Source of the DNA: Bradyrhizobium sp. LHD-71
GTDB lineage: Bacteria; Pseudomonadota; Alphaproteobacteria; Rhizobiales; Xanthobacteraceae
Assembly: GCF_031157255.1 (NCBI RefSeq)
Contig: NZ_JAVIFX010000004.1
Location: forward strand, 186,001-250,000
DNA: 64,000 nucleotides
Reading direction: 5' to 3'
The stretch's first letter is position 1. Each line of letters starts with the position of its first letter. Of this stretch, positions 45,476 to 57,415 are shown piece after piece. The notes under the pieces were generated by a model. That model was not told where the DNA came from, made no database searches, and was given only the letters and a program-made list of their open reading frames with translations. The translations under genes were made by a program, and so were the position numbers.

Positions 45476-45922
45476 ATGCATCAACTTGTAACCATTAGGG
45501 GCGTGCTTGTTGCGACGGATGGTTCGGCGAACGCACGGCGGGCTGAAGCAGTCGCTTCCGCCATTGCGGCAAGCTGCAAATGCAAACTTGTCGTGTTTAC
45601 CTCATCAAGAGGACTGCTCAGCGACGACCTTCGCCGATTAGCTCACCTCGAAGGGGACGTCAGTGCGGCAAGACGCGTTTTGATTGAGCAGATCTTGGAG
45701 AGCGCCGCCGAACGCGCGAAGCAGGCGGGTGTTTCGGATGTCCGAGCGATCTCGCGCCATGGCGATCCTGCGGCAACGATCGTAAGCACCGCCGAGGCGG
45801 AAGGAACCGACCTGATCGTGATGGGTAGACGGGGGATAGGAGTTCTGTCGGAATTGCTGGTGGGCAGCGTGTCCCGGACAGTGGTTAACAAGGCGCACTG
45901 CCCGGTAACAGTGGTCCCTTGA
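45476..45922 (+). CDS. Universal stress protein (UspA family)
   Basis: 148-aa single-domain Usp. The start [19 protein letters not shown] and the C-terminal nucleotide-binding motif [21 protein letters not shown] (G-2x-G-9x-G-S) indicate the ATP-binding subtype. Acts in the cytosol in stress survival. It lies directly after the truncated Ig-like gene and 18 bases before tRNA-Ser on the opposite strand. Confidence 0.92.
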   Translation: MHQLVTIRGVLVATDGSANARRAEAVASAIAASCKCKLVVFTSSRGLLSDDLRRLAHLEGDVSAARRVLIEQILESAAERAKQAGVSDVRAISRHGDPAATIVSTAEAEGTDLIVMGRRGIGVLSELLVGSVSRTVVNKAHCPVTVVP

Positions 45923-45940
45923 GGTGGTAACTTCCAGGAC

Positions 45941-46030
45941 TGGCGGAGAGAGCGGGATTCGAACCCGCGATACGGTTTCCCGTATACACACTTTCCAGGC
46001 GTGCGCCTTCAACCACTCGGCCACCTCTCC
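45941..46030 (-). tRNA. tRNA-Ser (anticodon GGA)
   Basis: 90-base class II tRNA read on the minus strand, from GGAGAGG at 46030 to a genome-encoded CCA at 45941-45943. The anticodon loop CTGGAAA gives GGA, which reads UCC/UCU serine codons. A long variable arm (ATACGGGAAACCGTAT-type hairpin) and the T-arm GCGGG-TTCGAAT-CCCGC are present, and the acceptor stem pairs. Its 3' end faces the AT-richer region, the usual side for island insertion. Confidence 0.97.
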
Positions 46031-46214
46031 CGCGTGCCGCCACCTCTAATGTGACAGCCGGCTTTTGCAAGCGCCTATCTGGACCCGCCGGCGTTTTTCC
46101 GCAAGTACATGGAAAAGTTTGCAAATCGGACGGAAATTGGCCGCCTGTCGCTGGCACGGTGAAGACGCGTACCTCCCCGGCCGGGCCAAGCGCCAGCATC
46201 ACGGAGCCGAGACT

Positions 46215-46546
46215 ATGAGTATAAGACGCATGATGATCCTGCTCGCGGCGCTGACGCTTTGCGACGTCACGCCCGTTTCGGCGCAGGCTTGCCGGCGCGA
46301 CGGCAGCAGTGTGGTCTGCGAGGACGGTCGCCAGGGTATCCTCGCCGGCACGTCATCATCTGGACCGACGGCACCCGTTCGCACTCTGCCACACCGCACC
46401 CGAGCGTCATTATCGGCAACAAGTCGTCGGTCCGTGTCGGACCGGGCGTGTTCGTCGGCACAGGCAAGGGCTCGATGCCGCTCGACGATCCCACCGCGCC
46501 CAACAAGACGCGCGGTGGGATCGTCGATGGCGTGTCGTATTGCTAG
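46215..46546 (+). pseudogene. Secreted small protein gene with a frameshift
   Basis: Two adjacent frames together make one plausible small exported protein. Frame one, from ATG 46215, encodes a signal peptide (MSIRRMMILLAALTLCD, ends VSAQA) and ACRRDGSSVVCEDGRQGI. The natural continuation, IIWTDGTRS then GNKSSVRVGPGVFVGTGKGS and a C-terminal GVSYC, is in another frame and ends at 46546. The break lies around 46345-46360. One missing base would restore it, so it is either a decayed gene, a sequencing error or a programmed shift. Confidence 0.6.
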
Positions 46547-46562
46547 GGACCCGGACCGGATC

Positions 46563-48017
46563 TTAGTGCATCTGGCGTGAGCGCCCGTTGGTCGCCGCGA
46601 GTTGCAGCGAGGACCGTTGCTCTGGCGCGGGCAGCTCAGGGCGAACCGGCATGTCCTCCAACGACGACAGGAAGTCGGCGAACCATTGATGGATCGTGTG
46701 CTTGCGCAGGCGGTTCATCATTGCCGTCCACCGCTCGCGCCGCTCGAGGATCGACATCGACAGCGCGTCGGCCATCGCGCGCGCGACCCCATCTATGTCA
46801 TTGGGGTTGACCAGCAGCGCTGCGTCCAGCTCGTTCGCAGCACCTGCGAATTTCGAGAGCACCAGCACGCCGGGGTCGTCCGGATTTTGCGCGGCGATGT
46901 ATTCCTTCGCGACGAGGTTCATTCCGTCGTGCAACGGCGTCACCACGCCGACATGCGCCGAACGATAGAAACCCGACAGTACCTTGTGACCGTATCCCTT
47001 GTTGAGATAGCGGATCGGCATCCAGTCCGGCTCGCCATGCCGGCCGTTGACGTCGGTCACGAGCCTCGCAAGGTCGGCCTGCAGGCGACCATAGGCCTCG
47101 ATCGCGTCGCGCGACGGCGTCGCGATCTGCAAGAGCGAAATCGCGCGCTTCAACGATGGGTTGTTCATGAGCAACCGGTCGAACGCATTGATCCGGTTGA
47201 TCAGCCCCTTCGAATAGTCGACGCGATCGACGCCGATCGCCAGCTTTTCCCCACGCAGCGAAAGCCGCAAGCGCGATACTTCGGGATGGGTCGTGGCTTT
47301 CGCCGCCTGCGCGGCAAACCCCGCCACATCGATGCCGATCGGGAAAACGGCGAGACGCGAGACGCCGCGAGATGTTCTGATGACGCCGTCCTTAACCGCA
47401 AGTCCGAGTTCCTCGCGCAGGTAGTCGCCAAAATGCGCGCAATCATCCTCGGTCTGGAAACCGATGACATCGTAGGCGAGCATCGCCTCGACCAACTGGC
47501 GATGATGCGGGACGCCGACGGCGACAGATACGGCCGGCCACGGCGTGTGCAGGAAGAAGCCGACCCGCTGCGTGACGCCGAGCCGCCTGAGCTCTTCGCC
47601 AAGTGCAAGGAAATGATAGTCCTGGATCCAGAAGGCGGTATCGGCCTTGCGAAAGCGCAGCAGCGCCTGGGCCATGAAGGCGTTGATGCGCCTGTATGCC
47701 TTATAATCTTCATCCGACACGCGAATGAGATCGCTTCGCGAATGCAGCGCCGGCCAAAGCGCCGAATTCGCGAAGCCTTCGTAGAAGCCAGTGTAGTCCG
47801 CAGCCGGCATATCGAGCAGCGCGAGAGCGCCCGCGCCAAGCGACTGGACTTCCATGTTCACCGGACCATAGGCGCGCGGCGACAAGCGACCGCTTGATCC
47901 GACCCAGATCGCGCCGGACTTTTCGACGACAGGTAGCAGCGCCGCCGCGAGCCCGCCGGTCATGGGCTCATTCGCCTTAGCGCGTGCAACACGGTTTGAG
48001 ACGACGACGAGGTTCAC
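46563..48017 (-). CDS. otsA: Trehalose-6-phosphate synthase
   Basis: 484-aa GT20 glycosyltransferase that joins UDP-glucose and glucose-6-phosphate. N-terminal VVSNRVARAK and GGLAAALLPVVEKSGAIWVG; later FFLHTPWPA, the RVDYSKGLINRI segment, and the C-terminal LHDGMNLVAKEYIAAQ and LVLSKFAGAANEL loops that bind the nucleotide sugar. The length is normal. It starts at GTG 48017. Forms a trehalose pathway with otsB 200 bases upstream on the same strand. Confidence 0.97.
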   Translation of the reverse strand: MNLVVVSNRVARAKANEPMTGGLAAALLPVVEKSGAIWVGSSGRLSPRAYGPVNMEVQSLGAGALALLDMPAADYTGFYEGFANSALWPALHSRSDLIRVSDEDYKAYRRINAFMAQALLRFRKADTAFWIQDYHFLALGEELRRLGVTQRVGFFLHTPWPAVSVAVGVPHHRQLVEAMLAYDVIGFQTEDDCAHFGDYLREELGLAVKDGVIRTSRGVSRLAVFPIGIDVAGFAAQAAKATTHPEVSRLRLSLRGEKLAIGVDRVDYSKGLINRINAFDRLLMNNPSLKRAISLLQIATPSRDAIEAYGRLQADLARLVTDVNGRHGEPDWMPIRYLNKGYGHKVLSGFYRSAHVGVVTPLHDGMNLVAKEYIAAQNPDDPGVLVLSKFAGAANELDAALLVNPNDIDGVARAMADALSMSILERRERWTAMMNRLRKHTIHQWFADFLSSLEDMPVRPELPAPEQRSSLQLAATNGRSRQMH

Positions 48018-48220
48018 GTATCTTTTTTCCCATATTTTGAGTGGGAGATAAACGGCTGTTCATCAATATGGTTCCTCGGTGATCACTTATTTGAGTTGAA
48101 TCGCGGATTTGTCGAGCCGACGGGAACCGGTTCCATCGCCGCATATTGCAATGAAATTCAGGATAACGGACGTTCTGCTGAAATTTGTGGAACGAAAGCG
48201 TACCAAGAAAATGCCGATCG

Positions 48221-49033
48221 TTATCGAACGCGCAGTGCCTGATCTTTAATCATAAGCGCCAGCCAATCACGCACGTCCTGCGGCGCATCGAAGTGGCCGG
48301 CGACCCCCTGAGCCTTGCGCCCGACCGAATAGGCGATGCCGTCGATATCCGGCATGATCCCGAACACCGTCTCGTCGGTGATGTCGTCGCCGAGAAATAT
48401 TGGTCGACGACCGATGAAGGGCGGTTGCTGCATCAAGTGGCGGACTGCGGTCGCCTTCGAAAACCCTTCATGCTTGATCTCGACGACGAACTTGCCGTTG
48501 AGAACCTCGATCGGCGCTTCGGGTAGATCGGCGCGGATGGCCGCGACGGAATCGAAGATGTGCTGCTCCGCATGCGGCGCGAGGCGGTAATGCAATGCCA
48601 GCGAGTAGCCCTTGTCCTCGATCAGAATTCCGGAACTGAAATTGCCGATCGCCGTGAATCGCTTCTTCAGGTGCGGATCGAGCGGCCGCACCTGGACGGC
48701 CTGCACCTCGCCGCCGGCAAGAAGCCGCATTTCCGCGCCGTGCCCGCCCACGGCCGGCAGCTTCACCGGCTTCATGATCTGGTCGACGTCGAGGATCGTT
48801 CGGCCGCTGACGAGCGCAAGTGCACCCGAGGTCAACCGCCACAATTCCTGCAGGTGCGGCGCCAGATCGGGTGGGATGTAGATTCCATCCGGCGTCGGCG
48901 CGAGATCGATCAGCGTTCCGTCGATGTCGAACAGCAGCGCGCACTTGTCGAGGTGAGGAAGGATCGCGCTCGGTACGGGCACGGCGCCCTTCTTCCTCGA
49001 CTCCTGTCGTTCGATTTCAGAGGTATCAGACAT
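48221..49033 (-). CDS. otsB: Trehalose-6-phosphate phosphatase
   Basis: 270-aa HAD-superfamily phosphatase that releases trehalose. Nucleophile motif LLFDIDGTLIDLAPTPD, motif II LVSGRTILDVD, and motif IV FLGDDITDETVFG, with VGGHGAEMR and EIKHEGFSKATAVRHLM in the cap region. It starts at ATG 49033, eight bases after the MFS stop (an in-frame extension upstream lies inside the MFS gene and is a shadow). Operon order on this strand: MFS, otsB, otsA. Confidence 0.96.
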   Translation of the reverse strand: MSDTSEIERQESRKKGAVPVPSAILPHLDKCALLFDIDGTLIDLAPTPDGIYIPPDLAPHLQELWRLTSGALALVSGRTILDVDQIMKPVKLPAVGGHGAEMRLLAGGEVQAVQVRPLDPHLKKRFTAIGNFSSGILIEDKGYSLALHYRLAPHAEQHIFDSVAAIRADLPEAPIEVLNGKFVVEIKHEGFSKATAVRHLMQQPPFIGRRPIFLGDDITDETVFGIMPDIDGIAYSVGRKAQGVAGHFDAPQDVRDWLALMIKDQALRVR

Positions 49034-49041
49034 TCTGCATC

Positions 49042-50538
49042 CTACTCCACCGCGGCCAACGGCCGCGCAACATCTTCCAGCGGCTTGCGTTCGCTGTCGA
49101 TGCAGAGCCGCCATGCGAGAAAGGCCGCGCCGATCATCAGCGCCGACCCAAGAAGATATCCACCGAACACGCTCATCCGCGAGCCGGTGTCGATCAAGAC
49201 GCCGAACAGCGCGGGACCGGCGATGCCGCCGACGGCGGTGCCGACCGCATAGAACATCGCGATCGCCAGCGCCCTGATTTCGAGCGGGAACGTTTCGCTC
49301 ACCGTCAGGTAGGCCGCGCTCGCCGCGGGCGATGCGAAGAAGAAGATGACCATCCAGGCAATCGTCTGCGTCTGCGCGCTCAAGACGCCAATCGAAAAAA
49401 GATAACCGGAGATCGCAAGCAGTGCGCCTGAGACGAAGTAGGTCGAGGTGATCATCACGCGCCGGCCGAGCGTGTCGAACAGACGTCCGAGCAGCACCGG
49501 CCCGAGGAAGTTGCCAGCAGCGAACGGCAACAGGTACCAGCCGACATGATCGGCGGCGATGCCATAGAAATCGGTCAGTACCAGCGCATAGGTAAAGAAA
49601 ATCGCGTTGTAGAAGAACGCCTGCGCCGTCATCAATCCAAGACCCAGGATCGTGCGGCTTCGATACAACCTGACGAGCGTCTGCGCGACTTCGGTCAGCG
49701 GCGTGTGCGTGCGCATCCGTAGGCGGATCGTCGGCAGTTTCGCGTCTGTCGCCGCATCGCGATGAACCGTCGCCCCGCGCTCGATGTCTGCAACGATTGC
49801 CAGGGCGCGCGCCGGCTGACCATGGATCATCAACCAGCGCGGGCTTTCCGGAATCCAGAACCGCATCAGAAACACGACAAGGCCGAGCGCGGCACCGGCG
49901 AAGAACGCGACCCGCCATCCGAGTTCCGGATCGATGACAGCCGGATTGAGCAGTACGATGCCGAGCACCGCGCCGATCGCGGCGCCGATCCAGAAGCTGC
50001 CGTTGATGACGAGATCGGTCCAGCCGCGATAGCGCGCGGGCACCAGTTCCTGGATGGTGGAGTTGATCGCCGTGTACTCGCCACCGATACCGGCGCCGGT
50101 CAGGAAGCGGAACAGCGCGAAGCTGGCCAGGTTCCACGAGAAGGCCGTGCAGGCAGTCGCGGCGAGGTAAACGGCGAGTGTCACGAAGAACAGCTTTTTG
50201 CGGCCAATCCGGTCGGTCAACCAGCCGAAGAACAATGCGCCCAGCACCGCGCCAGCAAGATAGGCGCTGCTGGCAATGCCGATGTCGGCGTTGCTGAACC
50301 GAAGCGTCGGGCTGTCCTTCAACGCGCCTGAAAGCGCACCGGCAAGCGTCACCTCGAGTCCGTCAAGGATCCAGGTGACGCCAAGCGCGGCAACGACGAG
50401 CGTATGAAACTTGCCCCAGCCGAGCCGGTCGAGCCGCGCGGGAATGTCGGTTTCGACCGTGCGTCCGGCAGACTCCGCATCGGACAAGGCCTCGCTTGAG
50501 ATCCCCTCGCGTTGCTGTGCTTCGATCGGTACCGTCAT
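49042..50538 (-). CDS. MFS transporter (sugar-porter/SP-like)
   Basis: 498-aa 12-TM carrier. Conserved loops: FGWLTDRIGRKKLFF after TM2, FRFLTGAGIGGEYTAINS, RYRGW and PESPRWLMIHGQPARALAIV in the central loop, and the second-half copy GRLFDTLGRRVMI. The branch includes sugar, carboxylate and metabolite porters. GGAGCGA precedes ATG 50538. Only eight bases separate it from otsB, so it probably moves a compound linked to trehalose metabolism or osmostress, though that is inference from position. Confidence 0.92.
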   Translation of the reverse strand: MTVPIEAQQREGISSEALSDAESAGRTVETDIPARLDRLGWGKFHTLVVAALGVTWILDGLEVTLAGALSGALKDSPTLRFSNADIGIASSAYLAGAVLGALFFGWLTDRIGRKKLFFVTLAVYLAATACTAFSWNLASFALFRFLTGAGIGGEYTAINSTIQELVPARYRGWTDLVINGSFWIGAAIGAVLGIVLLNPAVIDPELGWRVAFFAGAALGLVVFLMRFWIPESPRWLMIHGQPARALAIVADIERGATVHRDAATDAKLPTIRLRMRTHTPLTEVAQTLVRLYRSRTILGLGLMTAQAFFYNAIFFTYALVLTDFYGIAADHVGWYLLPFAAGNFLGPVLLGRLFDTLGRRVMITSTYFVSGALLAISGYLFSIGVLSAQTQTIAWMVIFFFASPAASAAYLTVSETFPLEIRALAIAMFYAVGTAVGGIAGPALFGVLIDTGSRMSVFGGYLLGSALMIGAAFLAWRLCIDSERKPLEDVARPLAAVE

Positions 50539-50882
50539 TCGCTCCTCAACTGGCGTGCGACACCGACATCTTTGCGAATGTCAGCGTCGAACACCAGCAA
50601 CATAGTCTTCGGTGGAGACACCAAGTTGACAGTCGCACGCATTCGCAACGGCAACGAAGGTCAATCCACTCCACCAGCGCCGAGGCTGCAGACGATCTCG
50701 CTATGCAGGACGCCGCACGCGCGCGAGCGCGCAAGCCCCGAGTGCAAGCGCAAAAAAACAAAAGACGATAAGCCCCGGAACGAAACGTCCCGGGCCTTAT
50801 CGACGCAAAGGGTACATCCGCCTTTGCTGTACGTTAACACTCAGAGCGGGAACTCGTTCCCCGCTTAAAGCAATGCGGGTCT
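50539..50882. other. Intergenic region between MCP and MFS genes
   Basis: 344 bases without a supported gene. It holds the MCP terminator described separately, a smaller hairpin at about 50845-50865 (AGCGGG / CCCGCT arms) and, nearer 50538, the promoter region of the MFS-otsB-otsA operon. Confidence 0.6.
50750..50802 (-). terminator. Strong intrinsic terminator of the chemotaxis receptor gene
   Basis: A long stem-loop at 50766-50802 (arms beginning CGATAAG and ending CTTATCG, 17 pairs with two mismatches, loop AAA) about 80 bases past the MCP stop. On the minus strand it is followed by a T-rich tract (TCTTTTGTTTTTTTG) at 50750-50765, a complete Rho-independent signal. Confidence 0.8.
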
Positions 50883-52925
50883 TCAGGCAGCGCGCACGTT
50901 CGCCATGAAGCGGTCGAGTTCCTGACGCAGGCGCGTGCTTTCGGTAGACAATGTCTGCGCCGAGTTGAGCACGTCACCCGAAGCTGCGCCGGTCTCGGTT
51001 GCGCCGCGGTTGACCTGGACGATGTTGCCGGCGACGTCCTGGGTGCTGGCCGCGACGCTCTGGACGTTGCGCGCGATCTCCTGGGTCGCCGAGCTCTGCT
51101 GCTCGACCGATGCCGCGATTCGCGAGGCGATCTGCGACACCCGACCGATGGTCTCGCCGATCTCCTTGATGGCGACGACCGATTCCTGCGTGGCCTGCTG
51201 CATGCCGAGAATGTGCGAAGAAATCTCGTCGGTGGCCTTCGCGGTCTGGCTTGCCAGCGATTTCACTTCGGAAGCGACGACGGCGAAACCGCGGCCGGCT
51301 TCGCCGGCGCGCGCCGCCTCGATCGTCGCATTGAGCGCCAGCAGGTTGGTCTGCTCGGCAATCGCATTGATCAGCTTGACCACGTCGCCGATCTGCTGTG
51401 CGGCCTTCGACAACTTGCCGATGCGGGTGTCGGTCTCCTGCGCCTGCACCACGGCGCCTTCGGCGATGCGGCTCGATTCGCGCACCTGACGCCCGATTTC
51501 CTCGACCGAAGCCGAAAGCTCTTCCGTCGCGCTCGCCACCGACTGCACGTTGTTCGACGCCTCTTCCGATGCGCCGGCCACCGTCGCCGAAAGGCCCTGC
51601 GTCGTCTCTGCCGTGCGCGTCAGCGTGCCGGCGGCCGACTCGAGCTGGGTCGCTGACGTCGCAACATTGCCAACGATCGCGCCGACGGCATTTTCGAAGT
51701 CATCGGCAAAACGGATCAGCTCGGTCCGCCGTGCACTTGCGGTCACGCGGTTCTTCTCCTCCTGCTCCGCGGTATCGCGCTCGGCCTTGGCGATCGCCTG
51801 CATCTTGAACTCCTCGACCGCACTCGCCATCTGGCCGATCTCGTCCTTGCGGCCAAGGCCGGGCAGAACCACCTCGAACTGACCCGAAGCGAGTTCACGC
51901 ATCGACTTGCAGAGCGAGACGATCGGCCGCGAGATGCCGCCACCGATCAGCACCGCCAGCACCGCACCGAGGATGGTGACACCGACCGTCAAGCTGAGCA
52001 CGAACTGCTGCGTGCCGCTGACAAGCGATTCCGTTTCGCCCTGGATGCGGCGCTCGTCCGCGGTCGATGAAATCTTGATCGTTTCCGCGTCCTTGACGAT
52101 AGCGTCGGCCAGTGACGACATTTCCTTGACCAGACCCTCGATCTTCTTCGCGTTCTCGACGATCGCGGCGAAAGCCTTGCGGTAGATCGAGAGCTGATCG
52201 GTGATCGCGGTGATCTTCTTCTTGATGTTGTCGTCGTCGGTGTGAAGCGACGTCAATGTCGTCTCGATCATCTTCAGCCGGCTGTCGGCGCCGTTGGCCG
52301 TCAGGTGATCATGGCGTGTGACGAACATATTGACGTTCGCCGCGGCGGCGACGAACTGGGTGCCCGCTTCCTTGGCGCCGGTCTGCAGGCCACCCATGTC
52401 GGCCAGGGTCGCTGTGTCCGCAAGGTCTTCGAGACGCTGGCGCAGCATGCTGCCACCGCGCTGCAACTCGTTGGCCGCATGGCGGAAATTGTCCCGCTTG
52501 AGATCGAGGACGCGGCCGAAGACCTTGGTGAAATTCTCGAACTTCTGCGACAGCACGATGATCGCCTCGCGCCGCGCGTGGTCCTTCATGTCACGCGAGG
52601 CCCTGTCGATGGCATCCCGCAGGTCACCTTCCGCAGCCATCGCGTTGGTGGCGTCGGTCTCGTCGCCGGTGACGATGTAATAGCGCGCGGCCAGTTGATA
52701 GGCCGTCACCTCGCGATCGATCGTCCGGGCCATCACCCCTTCGGCGACGCTCGTGCGATAGGCCGAGAAGCCCGATGAAACCTTGTCATAACCCAGATAC
52801 GCGACCGCGACGCTCGCCGCCGACAGGATCAGCACCAGCGCAAAGCCGGTCATGATCTTGGTTCTGATCGAGAGGTTGGCCAGCAGCTTGGACTGGGGGA
52901 GCCGGATGCGATTGAAGGGAGACAT
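50883..52925 (-). CDS. Methyl-accepting chemotaxis protein
   Basis: 680-aa transmembrane chemoreceptor. N-terminal TM1 about residues 22-45, a periplasmic all-helical sensor (about 46-300, 4-helix-bundle or HBM-like), TM2 about 305-330, HAMP (about 330-385) and the signalling domain with the hairpin tip AEQTNLLALNATIEAARAGEAGRGFAV. The C-terminus (RFMANVRAA) lacks the NWETF tail. ATG 52925 follows AGGAC. Ligand unknown. It is transcribed divergently from coxSLM. Confidence 0.94.
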   Translation of the reverse strand: MSPFNRIRLPQSKLLANLSIRTKIMTGFALVLILSAASVAVAYLGYDKVSSGFSAYRTSVAEGVMARTIDREVTAYQLAARYYIVTGDETDATNAMAAEGDLRDAIDRASRDMKDHARREAIIVLSQKFENFTKVFGRVLDLKRDNFRHAANELQRGGSMLRQRLEDLADTATLADMGGLQTGAKEAGTQFVAAAANVNMFVTRHDHLTANGADSRLKMIETTLTSLHTDDDNIKKKITAITDQLSIYRKAFAAIVENAKKIEGLVKEMSSLADAIVKDAETIKISSTADERRIQGETESLVSGTQQFVLSLTVGVTILGAVLAVLIGGGISRPIVSLCKSMRELASGQFEVVLPGLGRKDEIGQMASAVEEFKMQAIAKAERDTAEQEEKNRVTASARRTELIRFADDFENAVGAIVGNVATSATQLESAAGTLTRTAETTQGLSATVAGASEEASNNVQSVASATEELSASVEEIGRQVRESSRIAEGAVVQAQETDTRIGKLSKAAQQIGDVVKLINAIAEQTNLLALNATIEAARAGEAGRGFAVVASEVKSLASQTAKATDEISSHILGMQQATQESVVAIKEIGETIGRVSQIASRIAASVEQQSSATQEIARNVQSVAASTQDVAGNIVQVNRGATETGAASGDVLNSAQTLSTESTRLRQELDRFMANVRAA

Positions 52926-53554
52926 TCTGTAGTCCTGTTTCAATTTGCTTTCGTCCGCGGAACATCGCTTCGCGATGCCCTGGCTCCGCGCAACAACGAC
53001 CGAGGCCACTCGATTAAGGATTCGGTAAGGAGTGAGACGACCGGCACGCGAATGCCTCAAATTAGGCGAAAATCGATAATGGGCCGTAAATCATGACCGC
53101 CTTGCCATAATTTTGTCGGCGTCCCGAGGATTGCCGCCCCGCAGGGCGCGAGATCGGCCATTGGGCGACCAGCTCGCACACTTTCATGCGGGCCAATCGC
53201 GCCGCTCGATTCCGCAGAAGCCACATTTTATTGTCTGCAGCTCTTTCCCTGACTTGCGGTTGGCGAAAGCCCCGCCCCGTCGTTCAATGACCGACGTCAC
53301 CTGCGTCCTTGCGCAGTGGCGTCCCGCTAGAATCAGCCAGCTTTTTCAAACGCATGCTGCGCATTGGCGCAGCACGCCCATTGCGCCTTGCGACTGGGAC
53401 AGGATGGCTGCCTGCGGATTTTCCGCACACACCGCGCTTGAGAGGCCGGGAGGCCCGAACTCAGGCGCTCCGCCAAAATTCCAATTGAAATAACGTCGGG
53501 GCCGAGGCCTACTTCGAACAATAATAATTCTAAGAGTCATGGGGAGGATACAGT
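52926..53554. other. Intergenic region between MCP and coxS
   Basis: 629 bases with no gene I can support. It contains the divergent promoters of the MCP and cox genes. A perfect 8-base hairpin TGCTGCGC-ATTG-GCGCAGCA lies at 53355-53374, and the last 60 bases before coxS are AT-rich (AATAATAATTC at 53519-53529), possibly a promoter. No regulator gene. Confidence 0.6.
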
Positions 53555-54040
<486 letters not shown>

Positions 54041-54131
54041 GCCGCGGCGCGTTCTTAAGCTTCGCACACCTCATCAACATGGCCGCCGCGCGCCACTTGC
54101 GCGAAAAAGCGGTCCCGAAGGAGACGTCACC

Positions 54132-56477
<2,346 letters not shown>

Positions 56478-56493
56478 GAAGGGGGAGAGGACA

Positions 56494-57294
56494 ATGTACG
56501 CGACGACCTATCATCGCCCCTCAAGTGTCGAGGAAGCCGCAAGCCTGTTCACGAAAGGCACGGATGCGCGATATCTCGCCGGCGGCCACACGCTCATCCC
56601 GGTGATGAAGCAGCGACTTGCCGCCCCGTCGGACGTGATCGACCTGGCAAAAATCCCTTCGCTCGTCGGCATCGACGTCTCCGCGGACGCCGTGACGATC
56701 AAGGGCGCAACGACCTATTACGACATCGCCAACAACGCACAGGTGCGCAAGGTAATTTCCGCGCTGAGCAACCTGACGTCGACGATCGGCGATCCGGCCG
56801 TGCGCTATCGCGGCACGATCGGCGGTTCGATCGCCAACAACGATCCCGCGGCGGACTTGCCGGCGGCCGTGGTCGCCCTCAATGCCTCGGTGACGACCAA
56901 CAAGCGATCGATCGCTGCAGACGACTTCTTCAAGGGCCTGTTCTCGACGGCGCTCGATGACGGGGAGATCATTACCGCCGTCACCTTCCCGATCCCGGCG
57001 CAGGCGGCTTATGCGAAGTTCCCACATCCCGCGTCGCGCTTTGCCCTGACAGGGGTGTTCGTCGCGAAAACGAAGGCGGGCGACGTTCGCGCGGCGGTAA
57101 CCGGCGCATCGCAGAACGGCGTGATGCGCGTTGCCGCGATCGAGCAGGCGTTGAAGGCGAACTGGTCGCCGTCGGCGCTCGACAATCTTCGTATTCCAGA
57201 TGACGGACTGACCGCGGACATTCACGGCTCCGCCGCCTATCGGGCGAACCTGATCAAGGTGATGGCACAGCGGGCGGTCACAGCCGCCAGCTGA
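56494..57294 (+). CDS. coxM: FAD-binding medium subunit of form II CO-dehydrogenase-like hydroxylase
   Basis: 266-aa flavoprotein subunit. FAD contact motifs AGGHTLIP (after YHRPSSVEEA) and TIGGSIANNDPAAD (residues about 108-121) are typical of CoxM/CutM. It transfers electrons out of the complex. GGGGGAGAGG directly precedes ATG 56494, 16 bases after the coxL stop. Order S-L-M matches the form II operons described in Bradyrhizobium and relatives, not the M-S-L order of form I. Confidence 0.95.
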   Translation: MYATTYHRPSSVEEAASLFTKGTDARYLAGGHTLIPVMKQRLAAPSDVIDLAKIPSLVGIDVSADAVTIKGATTYYDIANNAQVRKVISALSNLTSTIGDPAVRYRGTIGGSIANNDPAADLPAAVVALNASVTTNKRSIAADDFFKGLFSTALDDGEIITAVTFPIPAQAAYAKFPHPASRFALTGVFVAKTKAGDVRAAVTGASQNGVMRVAAIEQALKANWSPSALDNLRIPDDGLTADIHGSAAYRANLIKVMAQRAVTAAS

Positions 57295-57327
57295 TCGCCG
57301 GCGCCGACACCGCTTCAGAAAACACAC

Positions 57328-57350
57328 GGCTGCCGGTCGCTCCGGCAGCC
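57328..57350 (+). terminator. Terminator-like hairpin after coxM
   Basis: Perfect 9-base stem GGCTGCCGG / CCGGCAGCC with 5-base loop, 33 bases after the coxM stop, followed by TTGATCGTCT. Weak U content, but position suits attenuation before the enoyl-CoA hydratase gene. Confidence 0.6.
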
Positions 57351-57415
57351 TTGATCGTCTGTCCTCCGGTGGCATTATCTTGCGCACGCGAGAAAAACGC
57401 ACCAGGGAGAGAACC

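Noticed and set aside
48221-50137. Long open frame joining the otsB region with the middle of the MFS gene
   Set aside because: The part inside the MFS gene is a shadow in another frame; otsB itself starts cleanly at 49033 with a standard N-terminus.
53355-53374. 8-base hairpin upstream of coxS as a possible riboswitch
   Set aside because: Too short and isolated, about 180 bases before the gene, with no conserved aptamer architecture around it.
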